DNA of 64,000 nt from Azospirillum sp. TSH58. Its GTDB lineage: Bacteria > Pseudomonadota > Alphaproteobacteria > Azospirillales > Azospirillaceae. Made by a program: the position numbers and the translations under genes. Where the stretch lies: NCBI RefSeq assembly GCF_003119115.1, contig NZ_CP022364.1, positions 1,564,001-1,628,000 of the forward strand. Direction: 5' to 3'. Shown in pieces: positions 7,527 through 14,633 of this stretch. How positions within the stretch are numbered: position 1 is the first letter of the stretch; the number at the start of each line of letters is the position of its first letter. The notes below the pieces were generated by a model. It did no database searches, was not told where the DNA came from, and was given only the letters and a program-made list of their open reading frames with translations.

Positions 7527-8210
7527 ATGGCCTACGCCATTCCCCTGTGGCCCCAGCCCACCGTTCCGGTCGCCGGCGGCGATCCGTTCCCGGTCCGCCG
7601 CATCTACTGCGTCGGCCGCAACTACGCCGCCCACGCGCGCGAGATGGGCGCCGATCCGGACCGCGAGCCGCCGTTCTTCTTCATGAAGCCCGCCGACGCC
7701 ATCGTCGCCGACGGCACCGCCATCCCCTACCCGCCCAGGACGGCCAACCTGCACCACGAGATCGAGCTGGTCGTGGCGATCGGCACCGGCGGGCGCGACA
7801 TCCCGGTGGAGCGCGCGCTGGACCATGTCTACGGCTATGGCGTGGGGCTGGACATGACCCGCCGCGACCTGCAGAACGCGGCGAAGAAGGAAGGCAAGCC
7901 CTGGGACATGGGCAAGGGCTTCGACCAGTCCGCCCCCTGCGGCACGCTGCGCCGCGCCGCCGACATCGGCCACCCCGACAAGGGGGCGGTGACGCTGTCG
8001 GTCAACGGCGAACTGCGCCAGAAGGGCGACCTGTCGGACCTGATCTGGTCGGTGTCCGAGACCATCGCCTACCTGTCCGGCCTGGTCGAGCTTCAGCCGG
8101 GCGACCTGATCTACACCGGCACGCCGGAGGGCGTCGGCCCGGTGGTGGCCGGCGACCGGCTGGAGGGCGCGGTCGAGGGCGTCGGCGCCATCGCCGTCAC
8201 CATCGCCTGA
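7527..8210 (+). CDS. Fumarylacetoacetate hydrolase (FAH) family protein
   Basis: The 227-residue protein matches the FAH superfamily: [26 protein letters not shown], and the metal-binding/catalytic stretch [14 protein letters not shown] with the conserved E-x-[26 protein letters not shown] and [14 protein letters not shown] follow in order. Members cleave C-C bonds in acylpyruvate-type substrates or decarboxylate oxaloacetate, using Mg or Mn, in the cytoplasm. The family is too broad to name a substrate; aromatic catabolism or acylpyruvate hydrolysis are possible. AGAAAGG at 7514-7520 supports the start. xthA follows after 25 bp and may be cotranscribed. Confidence 0.92.
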   Translation: MAYAIPLWPQPTVPVAGGDPFPVRRIYCVGRNYAAHAREMGADPDREPPFFFMKPADAIVADGTAIPYPPRTANLHHEIELVVAIGTGGRDIPVERALDHVYGYGVGLDMTRRDLQNAAKKEGKPWDMGKGFDQSAPCGTLRRAADIGHPDKGAVTLSVNGELRQKGDLSDLIWSVSETIAYLSGLVELQPGDLIYTGTPEGVGPVVAGDRLEGAVEGVGAIAVTIA

Positions 8211-8235
8211 CGTCGCCATTACGGATCACCGGACG

Positions 8236-9030
8236 ATGCGCATCGCCACCTGGAACATCAACTCCGTCCGCATGCGGATGGACCTGCTGCTGCGCCTCAT
8301 CGACGAGGCGCAGCCGGACGTCATCTGCCTTCAGGAGACCAAGGTCGTCGACACCGACTTCCCCATGGCCCCGCTGGCCGAGAAGGGATACGTCCACGCC
8401 CACATCCACGGGATGAAGAGCTACAACGGCGTCGCCATCCTGTCGAAGCTGCCCTTCGCGTCGCGCGACGTGCAGCACTGGTGCGGCAAGCAGGACTGCC
8501 GCCACGTCTTCGCCGAACTGCCCGGCGGGATCGAGCTGCACAGCGTCTACATCCCGGCGGGCGGAGACATTCCGGACCCGGAACAGAACGACAAGTTCGC
8601 CCACAAGCTTCAGTTCGTGGACGAAATGACCGAGTGGTGGACGACCCGGCGCAGCCCGGACCGCCGGATGGTCATGGTCGGCGACCTGAACATCGCACCG
8701 CTGGAGAACGACGTCTGGAGCCACAAGGAGCTTCTGAAGATCGTCTCCCACACCCCGGTGGAGGTGGCGAAGCTGACGGCGATGCAGGCGTCCATCGGCT
8801 GGGTGGACGCGGTGCGCCATTTCGTTCCGCCCACGGAAAAGCTCTACACCTGGTGGAGCTACCGCGCGAAGGACTGGGCGGCCTCCGACCGCGGCCGGCG
8901 CCTGGACCACATCTGGGTCACCCCGCCGCTGAAGGACGCGCTGACCGGCCACCGCATCCTGCGCGAGGCCCGCGGCTGGGAGCCCAAGCCGTCCGACCAT
9001 GTTCCGGTGATGGTCGATCTGGCCGTTTGA
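8236..9030 (+). CDS. xthA: Exodeoxyribonuclease III
   Basis: This is an AP endonuclease / 3'-5' exonuclease of base-excision repair. The 264-residue protein has the EEP-family motifs in order: WNINS at residues 6-10, LQETK with metal-binding Glu34, GDLNIAP with Asp150 and Asn152, RRLDHIWVTPPL, and the catalytic pair Asp254-His255 in SDHVPVMVDL. Length and motifs are normal. It follows the FAH-family gene closely and converges on a histidine phosphatase gene. Confidence 0.95.
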   Translation: MRIATWNINSVRMRMDLLLRLIDEAQPDVICLQETKVVDTDFPMAPLAEKGYVHAHIHGMKSYNGVAILSKLPFASRDVQHWCGKQDCRHVFAELPGGIELHSVYIPAGGDIPDPEQNDKFAHKLQFVDEMTEWWTTRRSPDRRMVMVGDLNIAPLENDVWSHKELLKIVSHTPVEVAKLTAMQASIGWVDAVRHFVPPTEKLYTWWSYRAKDWAASDRGRRLDHIWVTPPLKDALTGHRILREARGWEPKPSDHVPVMVDLAV

Positions 9031-9078
9031 TCTGGACGTGTGAACTGGCCCCGTGATCCGGACATGTGATCCGCCGGG

Positions 9079-9663
9079 TCACCGCTCCGTCAGAGGCACG
9101 TTCATCGCCACGACCGACGGCGTCCCGTCCTCCGCGACCCGGAAGCGGTGGGCGCAGCCGTCGGTCAGGCGATGGGCGGGCTTGCCCACCATGTCCCAGC
9201 CGGTGGCCAGCGCGTAGAGCGCCCGCATCACCCCGTTGTGGGCCACCGCCCCGGTCGGCACGCCCCGCGCGCCCACCTCGGCCAGCCAGGGGATCAGCCG
9301 CGCCTGCACGTCGCGCGGGCTCTCCCCGCCCGGCGCCCGGAAGTCGAGGCCCATGCGCTCGCGGTCCGCGGTCAGGGCGCCGCTCGACCGCAACTCCTCC
9401 AGCAGGCGGCCTTCCCACGCGCCCCAGCTCATCTCCACCAGACGCGGTTCCGGCGCCGGGTCGAGGCCGAGCAGCCGGGCCGTCTCCCAGGCCCGCCGCT
9501 TCGGGCTGGCGACCCAGCGGTGGCCCAGCACGTCCGGCGGCAGCCTCCAGGTCGCGACTCGGGCGCGGCCCTCGTCGGAGAGCGGCTCGTCGATGCCGCC
9601 CTGGAGGCGGTGCGCGGCGTTCCAGGCGGTCGGCCCGTGGCGCAGGATGATGAGGTCGGTCAT
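9079..9663 (-). CDS. Histidine phosphatase family protein (phosphoglycerate-mutase-like)
   Basis: The 194-residue protein begins with ILRHGPTAWN; Arg8-His9-Gly10 carries the phospho-accepting histidine. WVASPKRRAWETARLLG, EMSWGAWEGRLLEEL and VAHNGVMRALYALATG, which provides the second catalytic histidine, follow in family order. Members dephosphorylate sugar phosphates, cofactor precursors or proteins. The start codon overlaps the stop of the upstream GT4 gene by four bases, so it is probably translated with it. A role in the adjacent glycan cluster is an inference from this coupling. Confidence 0.9.
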   Translation of the reverse strand: MTDLIILRHGPTAWNAAHRLQGGIDEPLSDEGRARVATWRLPPDVLGHRWVASPKRRAWETARLLGLDPAPEPRLVEMSWGAWEGRLLEELRSSGALTADRERMGLDFRAPGGESPRDVQARLIPWLAEVGARGVPTGAVAHNGVMRALYALATGWDMVGKPAHRLTDGCAHRFRVAEDGTPSVVAMNVPLTER

Positions 9664-10859
9664 GGGGTCCCTTTCCGCGCGGCGCGCCGGACGACTCCGT
9701 CCAGAACCGCCACCGCGTTGCTCAGATCGTGCTCGGCCGCGGCGATGCGGCGCGCGGCCTCGCCGAAGCGGCGGCGTTTCCCGGGGTCGTCGAGCAGCGC
9801 CCGGACCGCGGCGGCGAAGGCCTCCGCGTCGCTCACCGGCGGCAGCAGGCCGGTCACCCCGTCGCGCACCACGTCCGGCACTCCCCCGGTCCGCCCCGCC
9901 ACCACCGGCAGCCCGGCGGCCTGGGCTTCCAGCAGGGCCATCCCGTAGGCCTCGTTCACCGCCGGCCAGACCAGCAGGTCGGCGGCGGCGTAGAGGGCGG
10001 TGAGGGCGGAAGAGCTTTGCTGGCCGAGGAACAAGACTCCCTCCCCTGCGAAGCGGGGGAGGGTCGGGGTGGGGGCAAGCGCGCCTCCCCCGAACAGCGC
10101 CTCGATCCGGGAACGCGCGGGACCGTCGCCGGCGATCAGCAGATGCGGACTCGCCCCCACCCCGGCCCTCCCCCGCTGGGCGGGGGAGGGAGAGAGGGCT
10201 TGGGCCAGAATCTCGTAGGAGCGTTCCTTGTCGCCGCCGCGCATCATGCCGACCGCCAGCAGCCACGGGACGTCCGGGTTCAGGCCGTAACGCGCCGCCA
10301 ATTCCGCCCGGTGCCGGTCGCGCTCCGCGGCGGCCGCCGCGAAGGGACGCGTGTCGAGGAAGGGCCGCAGCCGCACCAGCCGGTCCGGCGATTGCAGCAG
10401 CGGCAGCACCCCCTCCGCGTCGTGGCCGGCGAGGGTGACGACGGCGGCGGCCTGCCGGATCGCCGCCTCGGCGGCGCGGTGGCCGGCGGCGAAGGGGCCG
10501 GTGGCGCGCTTGGCCGCGAAGGACGCCTCCGCCACCACATAGGGGATGCCGAAGCGGCGGCTGACCGCCGGGCCGATCCAGTCCGGCGCCTTGTGGTACA
10601 GGTGGTAGGTGAACCAGAGGTCCGGCGGGTCGTCCCGCCAGCGCGCCGTCAGGCGGTCGGCGCAGCGCGCGCCCAGCGCGGCCAGACGCTCCGCCCGGCC
10701 CGGACGGCGCCCGTCGTCCCAGCTGCGCAGGGTGCTGGCCAGGGTCACCGCGTGCCCGGCCCCCTCCAGCGCGGCCATCAGCAGCCGGGCCATGCGCCGG
10801 TCGCCCGAGGGCACCGGGTGGGTCGGGGATTTCAGCGGGGCGTAGAAGGCGATGCGCAT
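9660..10859 (-). CDS. GT4-type glycosyltransferase carrying two in-frame palindromic repeats
   Basis: The 399-residue protein has a GT-B fold. The N-terminal domain starts MRIAFYAPLKSPTHPVPSGDRRMARLL. The C-terminal domain has LLIAGDGPARSRIEALF, ALYAAADLLVWPAVNEAYGMALLEAQAAGLPVVAG (the E-x7-E nucleotide-sugar region) and GGVPDVVRDGVTGLL. It should transfer a sugar from a nucleotide donor in the cytoplasm. Two surface-loop positions hold SPSPAQRGRAGVG and APTPTLPRFAGEG, which are translations of an inverted pair of GC-rich repeats at 10036-10076 and 10153-10193. The frame stays open through both. It is coupled to the histidine phosphatase downstream. Confidence 0.88.
   Translation of the reverse strand: MRIAFYAPLKSPTHPVPSGDRRMARLLMAALEGAGHAVTLASTLRSWDDGRRPGRAERLAALGARCADRLTARWRDDPPDLWFTYHLYHKAPDWIGPAVSRRFGIPYVVAEASFAAKRATGPFAAGHRAAEAAIRQAAAVVTLAGHDAEGVLPLLQSPDRLVRLRPFLDTRPFAAAAAERDRHRAELAARYGLNPDVPWLLAVGMMRGGDKERSYEILAQALSPSPAQRGRAGVGASPHLLIAGDGPARSRIEALFGGGALAPTPTLPRFAGEGVLFLGQQSSSALTALYAAADLLVWPAVNEAYGMALLEAQAAGLPVVAGRTGGVPDVVRDGVTGLLPPVSDAEAFAAAVRALLDDPGKRRRFGEAARRIAAAEHDLSNAVAVLDGVVRRAARKGTP
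10036..10076. repeat. GC-rich palindromic repeat, copy 1 of inverted pair inside a GT4 gene
   Basis: CCCTCCCCTGCGAAGCGGGG plus GAGGGTCGGGGTGGGGGC is self-complementary in its core. It is nearly the reverse complement of the copy at 10153-10193. Confidence 0.8.
10153..10193. repeat. GC-rich palindromic repeat, copy 2 of inverted pair inside a GT4 gene
   Basis: GCCCCCACCCCGGCCCTCCC followed by CCGCTGGGCGGGGGAGGGA matches copy 1 in inverted orientation, with only a few differences. Together they resemble a two-unit (BIME-like) repeat with about 76 bp between the units. Confidence 0.8.
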
Positions 10860-10890
10860 CGCGGCCCCGGGGTCATGATGGACAGGACGC

Positions 10891-11871
10891 TCAGAACGGG
10901 GTCGGTTCCCGCGCGCAGACGACCCGGTTCCGCCCGGCGGCCTTGGCGCGGTACAGCGCCTCGTCCGCGCTGGACAGCATGGCGTCCACATCGCGCGTCC
11001 CGGCCGCGCAGCAGGCCACGCCGATCGACACGGTGAAGCGCACCGTCTCGTCCCCCGCCGGGACGGCGAGTTCCGCCGTGCGGCGGCGGATGCGCTCGGC
11101 CACCATGCGCGCCCCGGCGATGTCGGTCTCCGGCAGCAGGATGGCGAACTCCTCGCCGCCGGTGCGGCCCAGCAGGTCGTTCTCCCGCAGCAGGGCGCGG
11201 CTGGCGGCGGTGAAGGCGCGCAGCGCCTCGTCCCCCACCGCGTGGCCGTGGGTGTCGTTGATGCTCTTGAAATGGTCGAGGTCGAGCATCAGCAGGGTGA
11301 CCGGCCGGCCATAGCGGCGGGCGCGGGCCAGCTCCTGCTCCGCCGCCTCGACGAAGTGGCGGCGGTTGGACACGCCGGTCAGGGAGTCGGTGATCGAGAG
11401 CCGGCGCAGCCGCTCCTCCGACTCCTTCAGCGCCGTCACGTCGTTGATCAGGACGTAGATGACCGGCAGCCCGTCCCAGGGCAGGGGCGACATGCTGACC
11501 TGGACGCAGGTGCGCTGCCCGTCGGCGGACATCATCACCCCGTCCTGGGACCGCACCAGCTCCCGCTTGCGCAGGCAGCGCAGGAAGGCGTCCCGCTGGT
11601 CGTCGATGCCCGATTCCTCGACGAAGTCCAGGAAATGGCGCCCGACCAGGGCGTCGCCGCTCTGGCCCAGGATGCGCGCGGCTTCCTGGTTGGCGAAGAC
11701 GATGCCCATTTCCTGATGGATCAGCAGCCCGGCGGGCAGCAGGTCGAGCATGTCGCCCAGCTTGCTGCGCGTCAGCGACAGCTCGTGGCTGGTGGCCACG
11801 GCGTCCCTGTCGTCGTCGAAGTCGATAAAGGAAAGGGTGTCCGGTTCGGAAGAGCTGTACAGACTCGACAT
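10891..11871 (-). CDS. PAS-GGDEF diguanylate cyclase
   Basis: The 326-residue soluble protein has a PAS domain (about residues 35-160; LLPAGLLIHQEMGIVFANQEAARILG) and a GGDEF domain (about 165-320; ITDSLTGVSNRRHFVEAAEQ). The active site is GGEEF at residues 238-242. The product-inhibition site RxxD (Arg229-Asp232) sits five residues before it, so it should make cyclic di-GMP from GTP with feedback control. The start at 11871 (ATG) is preferred over an upstream TTG at 11892. It lies between two glycosyltransferase genes on the same strand, suggesting that the glycan pathway is tied to c-di-GMP signalling; this is inference. The sensed signal is unknown. Confidence 0.93.
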   Translation of the reverse strand: MSSLYSSSEPDTLSFIDFDDDRDAVATSHELSLTRSKLGDMLDLLPAGLLIHQEMGIVFANQEAARILGQSGDALVGRHFLDFVEESGIDDQRDAFLRCLRKRELVRSQDGVMMSADGQRTCVQVSMSPLPWDGLPVIYVLINDVTALKESEERLRRLSITDSLTGVSNRRHFVEAAEQELARARRYGRPVTLLMLDLDHFKSINDTHGHAVGDEALRAFTAASRALLRENDLLGRTGGEEFAILLPETDIAGARMVAERIRRRTAELAVPAGDETVRFTVSIGVACCAAGTRDVDAMLSSADEALYRAKAAGRNRVVCAREPTPF

Positions 11872-11912
11872 GACGTCGCAAAGGTGGAGCAAAGCCGCAC
11901 TCTATCCCGTCG

Positions 11913-13187
11913 TCAGCCGCCGTGCAATGCACAGCATCCTCCGAAGGATGGAAGAAACGTCTCGCTATTTTCAGTTGTGAAACACTCGTGCAGCCGGTCG
12001 ATGCCCGAGTCGCTGCCGAAGTCGCGCCGCACCCGCGCGGCACCCGCCGCCCCCAGCGCCGCGCGGCGGGCCGGGTCGCGGAGCAGCGACTCGAGCGCGC
12101 CGGCCAGCGCGGCGGGGTTCTCCGGCTCCACGAGCGTGCCGGTGACGCCGTCCTCGATCAGCTCCGCCACCGCGGCGGCGCGGGTGGACAGGCAGGCCAG
12201 CCCCTGGCTCTGCGCCTCCATCAGCACGTTGGGCAGCCCGTCGCGGTCGCCGTCGCGCGCGGTGCGGCAGGGCAGGACGAACAGGTCGGCGCGGCGGTAC
12301 TGGGCGATCACCGCGTCCTGGGCCTTCGCCCCCTGCCAGTCGATCCGTCCGTCCAGCCCCAGCGCCGCCGCCTGCGCCTTCAGCGCGGGCAGCCGGTCGC
12401 CGCCGCCGATGTGGGTCCAGCGCCAGTGCAGCCCGGCGGGCAGGCGGGCCAGCGCGTCGAGCAGCAGGTCGAAGCCCTTCTTCTCCACCGCCCGCCCGAC
12501 CGACAGAAGCCGCACCGGGTCGGCCGGATCGGACCCGTCGCGCGCCGGGCGCGCGTCCGGCGGGTCGGGGAAGCGGCTGAAGTCCAGGCCGTGGTAGAGC
12601 AGCTCCACCCGGTCCGGCTCCGGCGCCAGGGCGCGCAGGCGGGCGAGGCCGAGCGCGGTGCAGGTGACGCCCCAGCGCGCCTCGGCCAGCTTGTCCCGCA
12701 GGTCCCAGTCGGGGGAGGTCCAGATGTCCTTGGCGTGGGCCGAGAAGCTCCAGGGCAGGCCGGTCAGCAGCGCGGCGTAGCGCGCGACGCTGGCCGGGGT
12801 GTGCAGGAAATGGGTGTGCAGCCAAGTGACGTCCGCCGGCAGCTCCGCCGCCAGCACGCAGGCCTGGCCGAAGCGGCGCACGCGGTTGCGGCTGGGGTCG
12901 CGCCGCAGGTCGGCCAGCCAGGCGGCCCGCGCCGCCGGCCAGCCGGGACGGCGCCGCGCCGCGGCCAGGGCGCGCAGCACGCGGCCGGGCGCGTCGTGCA
13001 GATATTCGGGCAGATAGGTCACCGGGGCGGTGACGCGGCGGTTCAGCTCGTGCACCGCCTTGTCGGTCGGTTGACGCAGACTGACGATCAGTTGACGCAA
13101 CCCCCGCCGCTCCAGCCCCAGGATCTCCTGCGCGATGAAGGTTTCCGACAGGCGGGGCCAGCCCTTGACGATGACGGCAACGGTCAC
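11913..13187 (-). CDS. GT4-type glycosyltransferase
   Basis: The 424-residue protein starts VAVIVKGWPRLSETFIAQEI, a motif shared by many exopolysaccharide and lipid-glycan GT4 enzymes. LHTHFLHTPASVARYAALL and WSFSAHAKDIW follow. The C-terminal domain has LLSVGRAVEKKGFDLLLDAL, HIGGGDRLPALKAQAAALGL and GLPNVLMEAQSQGLACLSTRAAAVAELIEDG. The GTG start overlaps the stop of the upstream MurG-like gene by four bases (GTGA). LRQ is encoded twice as CTG CGT CAA within 12 codons, giving two copies of the octamer TTGACGCA (plus strand 13071-13099). Donor and acceptor are unknown. Confidence 0.9.
   Translation of the reverse strand: MTVAVIVKGWPRLSETFIAQEILGLERRGLRQLIVSLRQPTDKAVHELNRRVTAPVTYLPEYLHDAPGRVLRALAAARRRPGWPAARAAWLADLRRDPSRNRVRRFGQACVLAAELPADVTWLHTHFLHTPASVARYAALLTGLPWSFSAHAKDIWTSPDWDLRDKLAEARWGVTCTALGLARLRALAPEPDRVELLYHGLDFSRFPDPPDARPARDGSDPADPVRLLSVGRAVEKKGFDLLLDALARLPAGLHWRWTHIGGGDRLPALKAQAAALGLDGRIDWQGAKAQDAVIAQYRRADLFVLPCRTARDGDRDGLPNVLMEAQSQGLACLSTRAAAVAELIEDGVTGTLVEPENPAALAGALESLLRDPARRAALGAAGAARVRRDFGSDSGIDRLHECFTTENSETFLPSFGGCCALHGG
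13071..13099. repeat. Two direct copies of the octamer TTGACGCA inside a GT gene
   Basis: The octamer is at 13071-13078 and 13092-13099, with a 13-bp spacer containing CTGACGATCAG. Two more copies, in inverted orientation, lie at 18471-18498. They use CGT and CAA codons, which look uncommon in this GC-rich region. Confidence 0.45.
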
Positions 13188-14440
13188 GCGGCGTCCCCGG
13201 CGGCCATCCGGCGTTCGGGCGCGCAAGGGGACTGCGACGGCCCCAGGGCCGGAGCCGAGGCCGAATCCGGCAGGTAGCGCGCCGACAGGCGGTTGACGCT
13301 CTCCAGACCGCCGAGCAGGCCCGGCACCACCACCGAGGAGGGCGGGGCCTGCCAGGGCAGCCGGCGCAGCGCCGCCGCCATCGCCGCGGCGTCGCGCACG
13401 CCGTCGTCCATCAGGACGGAGACCAGACCCAGTTCCTGCGCGCGGGCGGCGCGGATGGTCTGCTCGCGCCGCGGCACCTCGCGCGGGACGATCAGCGCCT
13501 TCTTGTCGAAGGACAGGATCTCGCAAAAGGTGTTGTAGCCGCCCATGGCGACCACCCCCACCGCCCCCTGCATCAGCCGCTCGATCCGCGCCTCGAAGGC
13601 GGTGGCCTCGACGTTGGGCAGGGCCTCCGCCCGGGCCAGGAACTCGGCCTGGAGGTCCGGCTGCATGAAGGGGCCGAACACCAGGACGGCGCGGTAGGGG
13701 ATGCCGGGATCGCTCTCGTAGGCGCGCAGCACCCAGTCGACCAGCGCCTCGCCGTCGCCGCCGCCGCCGGGGGTGACCAGGATGTAGGGCTCGTCCGGCA
13801 GGCCGGGGCCGTGCGGGACCGCCGGGGGCACGGTGCGGTGCAGGTAGCCGGTGTAGACCATCTTGTCGCGCACCGACTGCGGGACCTCGATCCCCTCCAG
13901 CGGGTCGCAGATCTGCGGCAGGCCGTAGGCCCAGATCTCGTCGTACAGGTTTTCCAGCGCCGGCAGGACCTTCTTGCGCTCCCACTCCGGGGCGAGCAGG
14001 GCCGGCTCGTCCATCACGTCGCGCAGGCCGAGCACCAGCGGCACGCCGCGGCCCTTCAGAAGCTCCAGCGTCTCCCGCACCTCGCCGCGCAGGCCGAGCG
14101 GTTCCTTGTCAACGATGAACAGGTCGGGCTGGTAGATCTCCGCCGTGTGGCGGATCAGCGAGGCCCGCATGGACAGGATCTCGTCGATGTCCAGATGCAG
14201 GTTCAGCGCCGTGTATTCGCCGTTGCGCAGCTTGATGACGCCGGGGATGCGCACGAAGTCCACCCGCGTGCGGAAGTCGAAGCTGCCGACGATCGGCGAG
14301 CCGGACAGGATCAGCACGGACAGGTTGCCGTAGCGCTCCACCAGCGCATGAGCGATGGCCCGGCAGCGGCGAAGATGGCCGAGGCCGAACGTGTCATGGC
14401 TGTAGATGAGCACGCGGCCCGAGGTCGGACGTTCGCTCAT
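13184..14440 (-). CDS. MurG-like glycosyltransferase family protein
   Basis: The 418-residue protein begins RVLIYSHDTFGLGHLRRCRAIAHAL, a Gly-rich N-terminal loop of the MurG/GT28-like GT-B group. The second domain has YILVTPGGGGDGEALVDWVL and GVVAMGGYNTFCEILSFDKKALIVP, where MurG-like enzymes bind the nucleotide sugar, then PRREQTIRAARAQELGLV. These enzymes usually add sugars to lipid- or protein-linked acceptors at the cytoplasmic face. It is first in a run of leftward genes and is coupled to the next GT4 by a GTGA overlap. A paralogue-like protein is encoded at 17779-18948 on the other side of the ABC gene. Confidence 0.85.
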   Translation of the reverse strand: MSERPTSGRVLIYSHDTFGLGHLRRCRAIAHALVERYGNLSVLILSGSPIVGSFDFRTRVDFVRIPGVIKLRNGEYTALNLHLDIDEILSMRASLIRHTAEIYQPDLFIVDKEPLGLRGEVRETLELLKGRGVPLVLGLRDVMDEPALLAPEWERKKVLPALENLYDEIWAYGLPQICDPLEGIEVPQSVRDKMVYTGYLHRTVPPAVPHGPGLPDEPYILVTPGGGGDGEALVDWVLRAYESDPGIPYRAVLVFGPFMQPDLQAEFLARAEALPNVEATAFEARIERLMQGAVGVVAMGGYNTFCEILSFDKKALIVPREVPRREQTIRAARAQELGLVSVLMDDGVRDAAAMAAALRRLPWQAPPSSVVVPGLLGGLESVNRLSARYLPDSASAPALGPSQSPCAPERRMAAGDAA

Positions 14441-14633
14441 AGACTTCCTACCTCTCCCGATTGGCCTCTTGTGTCCGGCCGCGGCTTGGCCGATGAACGG
14501 GTGTGCGCCGTGCCGCCGCCGGGATGGCGGCGGACCGCTTGCGGGCTCACCATATCCTCAGCGGCCAGGCGGCAGAGGGGGTAAGGTGTCTGCCCGCTCC
14601 CGGCACCGGCGTCCCCTTGCGTAGATTGGCGCT

